DNA from: UBA1801 sp035353395
GTDB lineage: Bacteria; Acidobacteriota; Holophagae; Holophagales; Holophagaceae
Assembly (NCBI GenBank): GCA_035353395.1
Contig: DAOPZL010000010.1
Span: 1-64,000, forward strand
Length of the DNA: 64,000 nucleotides
Direction: 5' to 3'
Positions 51,438-59,627 of this stretch are shown here, one piece after another. A program made the position numbers and the translations under genes. The notes under the pieces were generated by a model that was not told the origin of the DNA, ran no database searches, and saw only the letters and a program-made list of their open reading frames with translations. Numbering within the stretch: position 1 is the first letter of the stretch; the number at the start of each line of letters is the position of its first letter.

Positions 51438-51746
51438 TCACCCCTTGAGCTTGGACTGCCGACGGATGTCGAGCGTGACGTGAATCTTGTGCGAGATGAT
51501 CACGATGCCGAGCATCACCGCGGCCAGGATGGCTTCCACGATGATGAAGGTCACGATCAGGACCTGGATGAAGTCCGGTCGGCCCTGGTATAGGCCGGCA
51601 CCGAGCAGGATCATCGTGGTTCCCTTGGAGATGACCTCCACGCCCAGCATGATCCGGATGAGGTTCCGGTAGCCGAGCAGGAGGTAGACTCCCACCATGA
51701 CGGTCAGGAGACCGAAGAAGAAGAGTCCGTAGACTTCGCTACTCAT
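51438..51746 (-). CDS. NuoK/MrpC-like membrane subunit
   Basis: 102 aa with three membrane segments: YGLFFFGLLTVMVGVYLLLG, RIMLGVEVISKGTTMILLGA and VLIVTFIIVEAILAAVMLGI. Two buried Glu residues (GVEVI and IVEAI) match the conserved glutamates of NuoK that form the proton path. It overlaps the NuoJ-like gene by 8 nt. The start at 51746 is set by the family. Confidence 0.88.
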   Translation of the reverse strand: MSSEVYGLFFFGLLTVMVGVYLLLGYRNLIRIMLGVEVISKGTTMILLGAGLYQGRPDFIQVLIVTFIIVEAILAAVMLGIVIISHKIHVTLDIRRQSKLKG

Positions 51747-52254
51747 GCTTCCCCCCCTCGAGAGAGTGGTGCTGGGCCTTGCGCTTGAAGAGAGAGAGGA
51801 TGGCGAAGACGCCGGAAAGGATGAGGGCAGCCTGGCCCAGGACATCCGTAGTCCGGTCGCCCCAGAACACCTTGCTGAAGCCGCCGGTGAGCGTGTCCGC
51901 CGGAACCATCGCCTTCGCGTCCAGGAAGAACGGGCCGAGCCACCGGAGCGCGAGGCAGTCCACGCCGATGAAGAAGAGCAGGAAGGCCGGAAGCAGGTAG
52001 CCGGTCAGCTTGGCCTCCTCCTTCTGGTCCGAGTCCTTCGTCAGGCTGATCGTGGAGACGAACAGCACCGTGATGAGCCCGGAGCATACGCTGAGTTCGA
52101 AGACGGCGGCCACCCAGGCCCCGTGCAGGAAGAGGATGGTGGCGAGGAAGACGCTGGCGAGGGCCAGGGCGATGGCCGCCTTCAGGAGGTCCCGGGCCAG
52201 GCTCAGGACCAGGACCAGCAGGAAGACGAGAAGCAGCAGAAGAATGGTGCCCAT
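51739..52254 (-). CDS. NuoJ-like membrane subunit
   Basis: 171 aa with about five membrane segments beginning MGTILLLLLVFLLVLVLSLA. The segment AAVFELSVCSGLITVLFVST has the buried Glu and small residues typical of the NuoJ/MrpB-type TM3. The Asp-rich loop (SLTKDSDQKEEAKLTG) is not conserved. It lies directly after the NuoN-like gene (1 nt). Confidence 0.82.
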   Translation of the reverse strand: MGTILLLLLVFLLVLVLSLARDLLKAAIALALASVFLATILFLHGAWVAAVFELSVCSGLITVLFVSTISLTKDSDQKEEAKLTGYLLPAFLLFFIGVDCLALRWLGPFFLDAKAMVPADTLTGGFSKVFWGDRTTDVLGQAALILSGVFAILSLFKRKAQHHSLEGGKHE

Positions 52255-52255
52255 G

Positions 52256-53686
52256 TCACTTCCCTCCCAGGACGGCGGCGGCGGGTTCGATCACCCAGGA
52301 CAGGATCTGGTGGAAGAAGACGCCGGTGAGGAGGCACGAGGCCGCGAGCAGGATCACGGCGACCGACATGGCCAGCGGGGCCTCCTGGAGGTCCTTCCAC
52401 TTGGCGTTCAGCTTCCCGAAGAACACCCGGCGCTGGATGATCAGGAAGTAGCCCAGCGTGAAGATGCTGAAGACGGCGGCGAGGGTCGCCACGGCGTAGT
52501 ATCCGGCCTTGATCGCGCCCAGGATGATGAAGAGCTTGCTGAAGAACCCGTTGAAGGGAGGAACCCCGGCGATGGCGAGCGTCCCGAAGACGCTCGTGGT
52601 GCTCGTCACGGGCATCCGGTTCTCCAGGCCCCCCATCTCGGTCATGTTGCGGGTGCCCGTCCGGAACTGGAGGGCGCCGCTGTTGAGGAAGAGGAGGCTC
52701 TTGAACTGGGCGTGGTTGAGGATGTGGAAGAGGGCGCCGGCGATGGCCAGGGGGTGGCCGATGCCCAGGCCGATCATGATGTAGCCGATCTGGCTGATGC
52801 TGGAGTAGGCCAGCATGCGCTTGATGTCGTCCTGGTAGTAGGCGATGATCGCGCCGCAGGCCATGGACACGACGCCGAGGATGATGAAGACGCCCTGGAT
52901 CTGGGGCGTCCTCGGGTAGATGCCGAGGAAGATGCGGATCAGGGAATAGACGCCCGCGACCTTGATCACGACGCCGGAGAGGATGGCCGAGACGGGCGCC
53001 GGCGCGGAGGGGTGGGCGTCGGGCAGCCAGGCGTGGAACGGCATGATGGCGGCCTTCAGGCCGAACCCGACGACGAACATGGTGCCGGTCAGCAGGAAGA
53101 GGCGGGGCATGGCGCCCTGGGCCAGGCTCTCCTTGATGGCCGTGAACTCCAGGGTGCCGAGCCTCATGTAGACGAGCGAGATGGCGATCAGGATCAGGGC
53201 GGTGCCCACCACGGAGAGCAGCAGGTATTTGAGGGCGGACTCGATGCCGTCGAACTCGAGGGTGAAGGCCACCAGCATGTAGGCGGCGATGGAGGCGACC
53301 TCCATGTAGAGATACAGGCTGAAGAGGTCGTGGACCAGGACCACGCCGTTGAGGCCGAGGAGGAGGATGAGGAAGAGCCCGAAGAACTTGGCCCGGCCCC
53401 CCAGGTGGTCCAGGTAGTCCGTGGCGTAGACCAGGCAGGCGAACCCGATGGCGTTGATCACCAGCAGGAAGAGGGCGCTGAGCCCGTCGGCCCGCAGCAG
53501 CAGGCCGCCCGCCGTGAAGTCGCCGATGGGAACTCCCCCAAGGACGGTCCCCAGGCTGAGGCAGAGCAGGATGAAGCCCGCGAGCACCGCCAGGCCGTCG
53601 ACCGCCCGCCGGTGCACCTTCGCGGCGAAGGGCATCAGGAGCGCCGCTGAGAGCGGAATCGTGAAAAACCAGGAAAGGTTAGGCAT
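52256..53686 (-). CDS. Antiporter-like proton pump subunit (NuoN/MrpD-like)
   Basis: 476 aa, about fourteen membrane segments. The Glu of LYLYMEVASIAAYML and the Lys of GFGLKAAIMPFHAWLPDAHP are the TM5/TM7 pair of antiporter-like subunits. KRMLAYSSISQIGYIMIGLG is the TM8 region. It should translocate H+ or Na+ across the membrane. It is the third antiporter-like gene of the operon, 29 nt after the NuoL-like gene. Confidence 0.92.
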   Translation of the reverse strand: MPNLSWFFTIPLSAALLMPFAAKVHRRAVDGLAVLAGFILLCLSLGTVLGGVPIGDFTAGGLLLRADGLSALFLLVINAIGFACLVYATDYLDHLGGRAKFFGLFLILLLGLNGVVLVHDLFSLYLYMEVASIAAYMLVAFTLEFDGIESALKYLLLSVVGTALILIAISLVYMRLGTLEFTAIKESLAQGAMPRLFLLTGTMFVVGFGLKAAIMPFHAWLPDAHPSAPAPVSAILSGVVIKVAGVYSLIRIFLGIYPRTPQIQGVFIILGVVSMACGAIIAYYQDDIKRMLAYSSISQIGYIMIGLGIGHPLAIAGALFHILNHAQFKSLLFLNSGALQFRTGTRNMTEMGGLENRMPVTSTTSVFGTLAIAGVPPFNGFFSKLFIILGAIKAGYYAVATLAAVFSIFTLGYFLIIQRRVFFGKLNAKWKDLQEAPLAMSVAVILLAASCLLTGVFFHQILSWVIEPAAAVLGGK

Positions 53687-53715
53687 TGATCACCCCAACA
53701 GGCATCGATTCCGGA

Positions 53716-55545
53716 CTATCGGAGAAGGACGAGGGCCGCGACCAGGACGAACCCGGAGACCACCCACGCGAGATAGTTGCTGTATACGCCGGTATGGATG
53801 GAACTGAGCGCCGGGCGCGTGATGGCGCGGCCCTTGTCGATGAACCAGTTCCCGACCCGGTCGATGAGGCGCTCGAAGCGCCAGAAGACCACGCTGGCCA
53901 CCCACGTGATCGCCTTGACGCCGACTTCGTAGGCGTCGAAGGCCTTCTCTTCGGCCAGTTCGTAGGCGCGGCCGAGGACGGGGGACTCCCGCAGGGAGTT
54001 GAAGGTGCTCCACTCCGGCTTGCCGGGCGTCCTCAGGGCGAAGAAGAGGGCCGCGCCGAGGATGTAGACGCCGAGGGAGGCGACGGTGGTCGAGGAGAAG
54101 TGCCAGGCCTCGCGGATCCAGCCGGCTTCCTTGAACCCCACCAGGCTTCCGACCACGCCGCTGTTCAGGTCGAGGAGGAAGCCGCCCAGCAGGGCCGCCA
54201 AGCCGAGGAGGATCACGGGAGCGACGTAGGTCCAGCCCAGGTCGGCCTTGACCTTGCCCTTCCACCCCGACAGGATGACCGCCGCCAGCTTCAGGATGAC
54301 CGCCGTGTTGAGGATCGCGCCGAGCCACACGAAGAAGAAGACGAAGAAGTTGTTGTGCTCCCGGAGCCCTTCGAAGAGGCATTCCTTCGCCAGGAACCCG
54401 CCCGTGGGAGGGAGGGATACCGCGGCGGTGAAGGCCAGCAGGAAGCCCAGGACCGTGTAGGGAAGGATCTTCTTGCGGTTCTCGATGGCCTCCAGGGTGG
54501 CGCCGCCCGCGGCCTCCTCCAGGTTGCCCGCGGCATAGAACATCGTGGACTTGTAGGTGGCGTGGGTGATCATGTACATCAGCGCCCCCGCCATGCCCGC
54601 CGCCGTGGAGGTGGCCAGGCCGGCGACCATGAAGCCCACGGGGGAGATGGCCGTGAAGGCGAGGACCTTCTTGAAGTTCCGCTCCACGAAGGCCGGGACC
54701 ACCGCGGCGTAGATCGTGATGACGGCGAAGACGTACATCACCATCCTGGCGGCGGTGTTCAGGGCGAAGAGGTCGTTGCAGATGGCGAACAGGAAGTAGA
54801 TGCCCAGCATCTTCTCCAGGGAGGCCGGCAGGGCGGCGAAGCCCGGGGTCGGCATCTTCTCGGCGGCCTCGGGGATCCAGGTCTGGAAGGGCCACATGCC
54901 CGCCTTGGCCCCCGCGCCCAGGAACATCAGCACGAAGGAGGCGAAGTTGGCGAAGGAGGCGCCCGTCGGCAGGTGGCTGCCCTGGGCCAGGTTGAGGCTG
55001 CCCTCGGCGTGGTGGTAGATCAGCAGGCCGAGGATCATCAGGAAGTCGCTGGCGCCGCCGATGATCATGGCCTTCATGGCCACGGGCTCGGTGCCGTCCC
55101 CGCCCGAGAGGATCAGGGCGTAGAGGGCGACCAGGAACATCTCCCAGCCGATGACCAGGATCAGCACGTTCTGGGTGAGGATCACGCCGCAGGCGCTGCC
55201 GAAGGCCACCAGGGAGAGCGCCGTGAAGAGGTAGGGCCTGGGGATGCGGGCGATGGCGCGGAGCAGGTAGATCCCGTTCAGGATCTGGAAGAAGAACATG
55301 AAGCCGAGAAGCAGGGACTTCCAGCCGGTGATGCCGAAGGAGAGATCGAAGAAGCCCAGCCAGGGGATGGTGACCGAGGCGGCGCCGCCGGCCAGGAGGC
55401 CGAAGGACGCGAACAGGGTGATCACGACCGTGAGGAGGCCGGTCCAGGCCAGGGCCGTGGCGTTCTTCCGCAGGAAGGGCAGGAGGATCGCGCCCGAAAG
55501 CATGGGAAGTGCGATGGGCAGCGCGAGGAGCATGGTGTCGTTCAT
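53716..55545 (-). CDS. Antiporter-like proton pump subunit (NuoL-like, extended)
   Basis: 609 aa. The antiporter core (about 1-430) has the Glu in VIGWEMFLVALYAL and the Lys in GAGAKAGMWPFQTWIPEA, KKVLAFTAISPVGFMVAG. The C-terminal extension (about 440-609: WSTFNSLRESPVLGRAYELA and SVVFWRFERLIDRVGNWF) ends with a final membrane segment (YLAWVVSGFVLVAALVLLR), reminiscent of the lateral helix of NuoL. It is 9 nt after the NuoM-like gene. Confidence 0.9.
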   Translation of the reverse strand: MNDTMLLALPIALPMLSGAILLPFLRKNATALAWTGLLTVVITLFASFGLLAGGAASVTIPWLGFFDLSFGITGWKSLLLGFMFFFQILNGIYLLRAIARIPRPYLFTALSLVAFGSACGVILTQNVLILVIGWEMFLVALYALILSGGDGTEPVAMKAMIIGGASDFLMILGLLIYHHAEGSLNLAQGSHLPTGASFANFASFVLMFLGAGAKAGMWPFQTWIPEAAEKMPTPGFAALPASLEKMLGIYFLFAICNDLFALNTAARMVMYVFAVITIYAAVVPAFVERNFKKVLAFTAISPVGFMVAGLATSTAAGMAGALMYMITHATYKSTMFYAAGNLEEAAGGATLEAIENRKKILPYTVLGFLLAFTAAVSLPPTGGFLAKECLFEGLREHNNFFVFFFVWLGAILNTAVILKLAAVILSGWKGKVKADLGWTYVAPVILLGLAALLGGFLLDLNSGVVGSLVGFKEAGWIREAWHFSSTTVASLGVYILGAALFFALRTPGKPEWSTFNSLRESPVLGRAYELAEEKAFDAYEVGVKAITWVASVVFWRFERLIDRVGNWFIDKGRAITRPALSSIHTGVYSNYLAWVVSGFVLVAALVLLR

Positions 55546-55554
55546 GGTCTGACC

Positions 55555-57060
55555 TCAGGGCTGAGTGACGATCTGGGCAGCCGGGGCCGGGGCTGGGGCC
55601 GGGGCGGCGACGAGGGCCTGCCTCTGCAGGTCGGCCTGCTTGGCGAGGTTCCAGGGGATCTGGAGGCCCAGGCCGGAGAGGAGCGTGAGCGCCGCGATGA
55701 CGGCGACCACGCCGACCATGATCGGGGACCCCTCGTGGTGGGACTCGCCCCGGGGAGCGCCCAGGAAGACCATGTGGAAGCTCCGGAGCATGTACATCAG
55801 GGTGAGGATGGCCGTCAGGATCGCCAGGGTGGCGATGACGGGATGCCCTCCTTCCATGAGGCCCGTGATCACGAAGTCCTTGGCGAAGAATCCGGCGAGG
55901 GGCGGGATGCCCGCGATGCTCAGGGCGCACACGATGTAGACGACGGCGGTGATCGGCATCTTCTTGACGAGGCCGCCCATCTTGGTCATGTCCTTGGTGT
56001 GGGTGCCGTGCTCGATGATGCCCGCGCAGAGGAAGAGGCCGCCCTTCGCCAGGCCGTGGGCCATGATGTAGAGGATGGCGCCGATGTAGCCCCAGGAGGC
56101 GGCGGCCGCGAAGCCCAGGAACATGTAGCCGATCTGGCTGACGGTCGAATAGGCGAGGACGCGCTTGATGTTGGTCTCCATCAGGGCCCCGCAGCCGGAG
56201 ATGAAGGCGCTGGCCATGGCGAAGCCCAGGATCCAGACGAGATAGTGCTGGGGAATGACCATGCCGTTCAGGAACATCCGGGCGAAGGCATAGAGGCCGA
56301 TCTTCACCAGGATGGCGGCGTGGAGCAGGGAGGTGATGGTCGAGGGAGCCACGCCGGCGTCCGGGATCCAGGTGTGCAGGGGCACCGTGGCGCTCTTGCT
56401 GAAGATGCCGGCCATGATCAGGGCCAGGGCCATGGCGCTGATGGGCTTGCCGGCCAGGCTGTTGGGCCCGACGAGGTCGAAGGTGCCGTACTGGCCGAAG
56501 ACCAGTCCGAAGCCCAGGAGCATGAGCACCGCGCCGCCGAAGGTCAGCAGGAAGGCCTTGTCTGCCTTCCAGATGTACTCAGGTTCGCGGTAGTAGCCGA
56601 TGAGGCGCCAGCAGGCCAGGGCCGAGATCTCCCAGAAGAGGTAGATGAAGATCAGGCTGCTCGAGAAGACCAGCCCCATCATGGCCCCCACGAACATGGT
56701 GACGATGAAGTAGTACTCCGGCTCGTGGTCCCCGTGCTCGATGTAGCCCAGGGAATAGATGGCGATGAGGGTCGCGATGAGCGAGGCCGTGAAGGACATG
56801 AAGACGGAGAGGGCGTCGAGGTTCAGGCCGAAATTGATGACGACGCCCAGGCTCTGGAACAAGGGATGAGGATAGTATTCGCGCATGCCGCTGAACCCAG
56901 GGCATAGCAGCTTCCAGGTCAGGATGTGGGTGGCGGCGATCAGGGCCACGGCCAGGTATCCCGTGAGCTTCTTCTTCCCGATCCATCCCAGGACCGGGAT
57001 CAGGAGGGATCCCAGCAGGGGGACCGCGATGATCTTCATCACTTGTGCCTGATAGTCCAT
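55555..57060 (-). CDS. Antiporter-like proton pump subunit (NuoM-like)
   Basis: 501 aa, about fourteen membrane segments. The Glu in YLFWEISALACWRLIG and the Lys in FSKSATVPLHTWIPDAGVAP form the conserved TM5/TM7 pair, and KRVLAYSTVSQIGYMFLGFA is the TM8 motif. A Pro/Ala-rich tail (ALVAAPAPAPAPAAQIVTQP) is unusual. It is the first gene of the eleven-subunit operon, so the operon promoter lies in 57061-57460. Confidence 0.92.
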   Translation of the reverse strand: MDYQAQVMKIIAVPLLGSLLIPVLGWIGKKKLTGYLAVALIAATHILTWKLLCPGFSGMREYYPHPLFQSLGVVINFGLNLDALSVFMSFTASLIATLIAIYSLGYIEHGDHEPEYYFIVTMFVGAMMGLVFSSSLIFIYLFWEISALACWRLIGYYREPEYIWKADKAFLLTFGGAVLMLLGFGLVFGQYGTFDLVGPNSLAGKPISAMALALIMAGIFSKSATVPLHTWIPDAGVAPSTITSLLHAAILVKIGLYAFARMFLNGMVIPQHYLVWILGFAMASAFISGCGALMETNIKRVLAYSTVSQIGYMFLGFAAAASWGYIGAILYIMAHGLAKGGLFLCAGIIEHGTHTKDMTKMGGLVKKMPITAVVYIVCALSIAGIPPLAGFFAKDFVITGLMEGGHPVIATLAILTAILTLMYMLRSFHMVFLGAPRGESHHEGSPIMVGVVAVIAALTLLSGLGLQIPWNLAKQADLQRQALVAAPAPAPAPAAQIVTQP

Positions 57061-57460
57061 ACGGCTACCTCAGGTGTTGTTGACGGTTGACTTGGCGAAG
57101 TCGCTCGAAGACAGGAACCCCTGCGGGGCAGCTGCCTGACCTGTCCACCATGGAGAGCCAATGTTCCAGCGCTTTCACGGTCCCAGTAGAGCGGGATTCA
57201 ACTTAGCACATTTCGCGGAGGGCGTAACGATTTGGCAAAATTGAGGCTATCCTTGGATTTTACCGGTAGCGCGGAAATATCCATGCACTGTGTAGTTCCG
57301 ATCGTCCCCCGGGGCGCGTTTGACTATCTGCACAACTGCTTTGATGAAATGCACAATTGCTCCCACGGCATTACACGAAGTGGAAACCGGGCGCGCAAAG
57401 AAGTTGCGACGGGCATCCAAGGCCTTGAGCTACCCTGAAGTAGCCGCAAGGAGGTGGGGT
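57061..57460. promoter_or_regulatory. Divergent control region of hydrogenase and hypCA
   Basis: 400 nt between two divergent operons, with no credible gene. It includes the direct repeat at 57329-57360 and AT-rich stretches (57195-57260). No sigma-54 site of good quality was found on either strand. Confidence 0.6.
57329..57360. repeat. TGCACAAYTGC direct repeat, 21-bp period
   Basis: TGCACAACTGC (57329-57339) and TGCACAATTGC (57350-57360) are spaced exactly two helical turns apart in the shared control region. Each unit is a partial palindrome (GCA-CAATTG-like). A regulator dimer binding the same DNA face would give this pattern. Confidence 0.5.
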
Positions 57461-57709
57461 GTGTGTCTGGCCGTGCCCGGGAAGATCATCGAGATCCGCG
57501 AGGACGATCTGCGGACGGGGCGCGTGTCCTTCGGCCAGGTCGTCAAGGACGTGAGCCTGGCCTTCGTGCCCCAGGCCGGCGTCGGCGACTACGTCATGAT
57601 CCACGCCGGGATGGCCCTGGAGGTGATCGACGAGAAGGCGGCCCAGCACGTGTTCGAGGCCCTCAAGGAACTGGAGGACGAAGGCCTGACGGGCGACGGG
57701 TGGGCATGA
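57461..57709 (+). CDS. hypC: Hydrogenase assembly chaperone HypC
   Basis: 82 aa from GTG at 57461, preceded by a perfect AAGGAGGT 5 nt away. The mature N-terminus is M-C2-L-A-V-P-G, whose Cys binds the Fe(CN)2CO precursor and the large subunit; this fixes the start. The rest matches HypC: GQVVKDVSLAFVPQAGVGDY, VMIHAGMALEVIDEKAA. It carries the iron ligand group to the [NiFe] large subunit. It lies 1 nt before hypA. Confidence 0.95.
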   Translation: MCLAVPGKIIEIREDDLRTGRVSFGQVVKDVSLAFVPQAGVGDYVMIHAGMALEVIDEKAAQHVFEALKELEDEGLTGDGWA

Positions 57710-57710
57710 A

Positions 57711-58052
57711 ATGCACGAGATGACCCTGATGGGCGAAGTCCGGGAGATCGTCGTCCAGGCCGCCATGCAGCATCGATTCAAGCGGGTGCGCCGGGTGGTG
57801 CTGGAGATCGGTCGCCTCTCGGGGGTCCAGGTCGAGGCCATGCGGTTCTGTTTCGACGTGGTCATGGAACACACCCCGGCGGAAGGAGCCACCCTGGAGA
57901 TCGAGGAGATCCCCGGACGGGCGTGGTGCGACCGCTGCGCCGAGGAAGTGGAGATCGGCAGCCGGATCGAGCCCTGTCCCCGATGCCACGGCATGCCCGG
58001 GAAGATCCTCCAGGGCACGGAGATGCGGGTGAAGGGGCTCGAGGTCGAGTGA
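57711..58052 (+). CDS. hypA: Nickel metallochaperone HypA
   Basis: 113 aa. The Ni-binding N-terminus is M-H2-E3-M, and the zinc finger is C73-x2-C76 ... C89-x2-C92. It delivers nickel to the hydrogenase large subunit with HypB. It is divergent from the hydrogenase operon and supports an active [NiFe] enzyme. HypB, D, E and F are not in the window. The stop is followed by psd after 53 nt. Confidence 0.95.
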   Translation: MHEMTLMGEVREIVVQAAMQHRFKRVRRVVLEIGRLSGVQVEAMRFCFDVVMEHTPAEGATLEIEEIPGRAWCDRCAEEVEIGSRIEPCPRCHGMPGKILQGTEMRVKGLEVE

Positions 58053-58105
58053 GGCGGCGCTGGGCACTCATCGGAGTCCTGGGGGTCGTGCTAACGTGGG
58101 GATCC

Positions 58106-58963
58106 ATGAGCGACTGGCCGGCATCCCTGCAGCTGTTGCGCTTCTACCCTAAGCGCGGGGGCTCCGCCTGCGCCGGATGGCTGGCGGCGCGCCCCCTGCC
58201 GCGCTGGTCGCGCTCCTTCCTGCTGGGAAGCTTCGCCCGGCACTACCGGATCGATCTCTCGGCGGCCCAGTACCCCCTGGAGGACTATCCGAGCCTCCAG
58301 GCCTTCTTCACCAGGCGGCTCAAGCCGGGACTCCGCCCCCAGGCGGATCTGGTTCCCGGCGCCCTGAACAGCCCCGTGGACGGACAGATCGTCGCCTGCG
58401 GGCGGATCGAGAAGGGGATGGCGATCCAGGCCAAGGGCCTGCCCTACCGGATCGAGGAACTGCTCAAGCACGACCCCCAACCGGGGCGGTTCGAGGGGGG
58501 ATACTACCTGACCTTGTACCTCGCGCCCAAGGACTACCATCGGATCCACGTCCCCCTCGCGGGGAAGGTGGCCTCCGTGGGCCGGGTGGAGGGGGAGCTC
58601 TGGCCGGTCAACGAGGAAGGGGTGGCGCACGTCCCGCGCCTCTACGAGCGCAACCGTCGGGCCACCTGGCTGGCGAAGGGGACTGGACCCGACGAGGGCC
58701 TGGAGGTGGCCCTGGTCCTGGTGGGGGCTACCCACGTCGGCGGCGTGGTCCTCGAGGAGCGGTGGCGGGAGGGACGGGATCTCCCAAGGGACGGGGGATT
58801 CCAGGTGAAGGATCTGCCCTGCCTCCCCGGGGAGGACCTGGGCACTTTCCAGTTCGGATCCACGGTCATCCTCCTGGTGGCCGGACCCAAGGGAAGGGAC
58901 TGGAGGCCGGTCCGGACCGAGGGAGCGATCCAGGTGGGCGAGCGCCTGGGGATGTTCCCGTGA
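58106..58963 (+). CDS. psd: Phosphatidylserine decarboxylase
   Basis: 285 aa. The autocleavage motif is GTFQFGSTVILL with S252 (the LGST-type site), the self-processing His is in YHRIHVPL and the Asp in LNSPVDGQIV. It is cleaved into alpha and beta chains with a pyruvoyl group and makes phosphatidylethanolamine at the inner membrane. The ATG at 58106 matches the E. coli N-terminus (MSDWPASLQLLRFYPKRGGS). A GTG overlapping the hypA stop at 58049 would add a hydrophobic leader. scpB overlaps its end by 4 nt. Confidence 0.94.
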   Translation: MSDWPASLQLLRFYPKRGGSACAGWLAARPLPRWSRSFLLGSFARHYRIDLSAAQYPLEDYPSLQAFFTRRLKPGLRPQADLVPGALNSPVDGQIVACGRIEKGMAIQAKGLPYRIEELLKHDPQPGRFEGGYYLTLYLAPKDYHRIHVPLAGKVASVGRVEGELWPVNEEGVAHVPRLYERNRRATWLAKGTGPDEGLEVALVLVGATHVGGVVLEERWREGRDLPRDGGFQVKDLPCLPGEDLGTFQFGSTVILLVAGPKGRDWRPVRTEGAIQVGERLGMFP

Positions 58964-59598
58964 CCGAGGAGATCTTCCGGGACGAACCCCTGTGGGAGGA
59001 GGACGGCGACCTCCCGGGCGCCCTCGAGGCCATCTTCGCCGCTACCGGGGAAGTCCTGGACATGGCGAGGCTCCAGGAGCTGACCGGCATCCACGAGGGG
59101 CCCCTGAGGCAGGCTATCGAGAAGCTGCAGGATCGGCTCCGGCCGCCCCGGGGGATCCGCCTCCTGGAGGTGGCGGGAGGCTGGCGCATGGCCACGGCCC
59201 CCCCCTACGCCGCCCTGGTCTCGAAGCTGGTCACCCGGATCCGGAGCGGCCGCCTCACCCCGGCCCAGATCGAAACCCTCGCCATCATCGCCTACCGCCA
59301 GCCTGTGACGGTGCCCGAGATCAACGAGCTGCGCGGCGTCACTTCCGGCGCCAACCAGGTGAAGAGCCTCCTGGAGCGCGAGCTCGTCGCCCCGGCGGGC
59401 CGCAAGATGGTGGTGGGCCGGCCCATGACCTACGCGACCACCCAGAACTTCCTCCTGCACTTCGGGCTCAAGAGCCTCAACGACCTGCCGCGCCTGGCGG
59501 ATTTCGGGGAGGGCAACCTGGAGGCCCAGGCCCTCGCCCAGCTGGAACCCCCGCTGCCTGCGGACGGTCTCTTCGCCGGGATCGAGCCGGAGCCCTGA
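58960..59598 (+). CDS. scpB: Segregation and condensation protein ScpB
   Basis: 212 aa from GTG at 58960, overlapping the psd stop. ScpB pattern: two winged helices with LPGALEAIFAATGEVLDMAR, PPYAALVSKLVTRIRSGRLT and PAQIETLAIIAYRQPVTVPE, then RGVTSGANQVKSLLERELVA. It is a kleisin partner that joins SMC and ScpA for chromosome condensation. No scpA is adjacent in the window. Confidence 0.94.
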   Translation: MTEEIFRDEPLWEEDGDLPGALEAIFAATGEVLDMARLQELTGIHEGPLRQAIEKLQDRLRPPRGIRLLEVAGGWRMATAPPYAALVSKLVTRIRSGRLTPAQIETLAIIAYRQPVTVPEINELRGVTSGANQVKSLLERELVAPAGRKMVVGRPMTYATTQNFLLHFGLKSLNDLPRLADFGEGNLEAQALAQLEPPLPADGLFAGIEPEP

Positions 59599-59627
59599 GG
59601 AGGCGGGGTGCCGCTATCCTGAAACCA

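Noticed and set aside
53686..56907. A 1073-codon open frame on the plus strand opposite the antiporter genes.
   Set aside because: It is antisense to three strongly recognised Nuo-like genes, has no domain and is rich in Gly, Asp, Glu and His, as expected for GC-rich antisense frames.
57232..57438. A small gene between the hydrogenase and hypC.
   Set aside because: The 68-codon frame has no ribosome-binding site or recognisable domain and overlaps the proposed regulatory repeat.
57061..57460. A sigma-54 promoter for the hydrogenase operon.
   Set aside because: A GG-N10-GC pair exists near 57233, but the TTGC element is replaced by AGGC and the site is too weak to claim.
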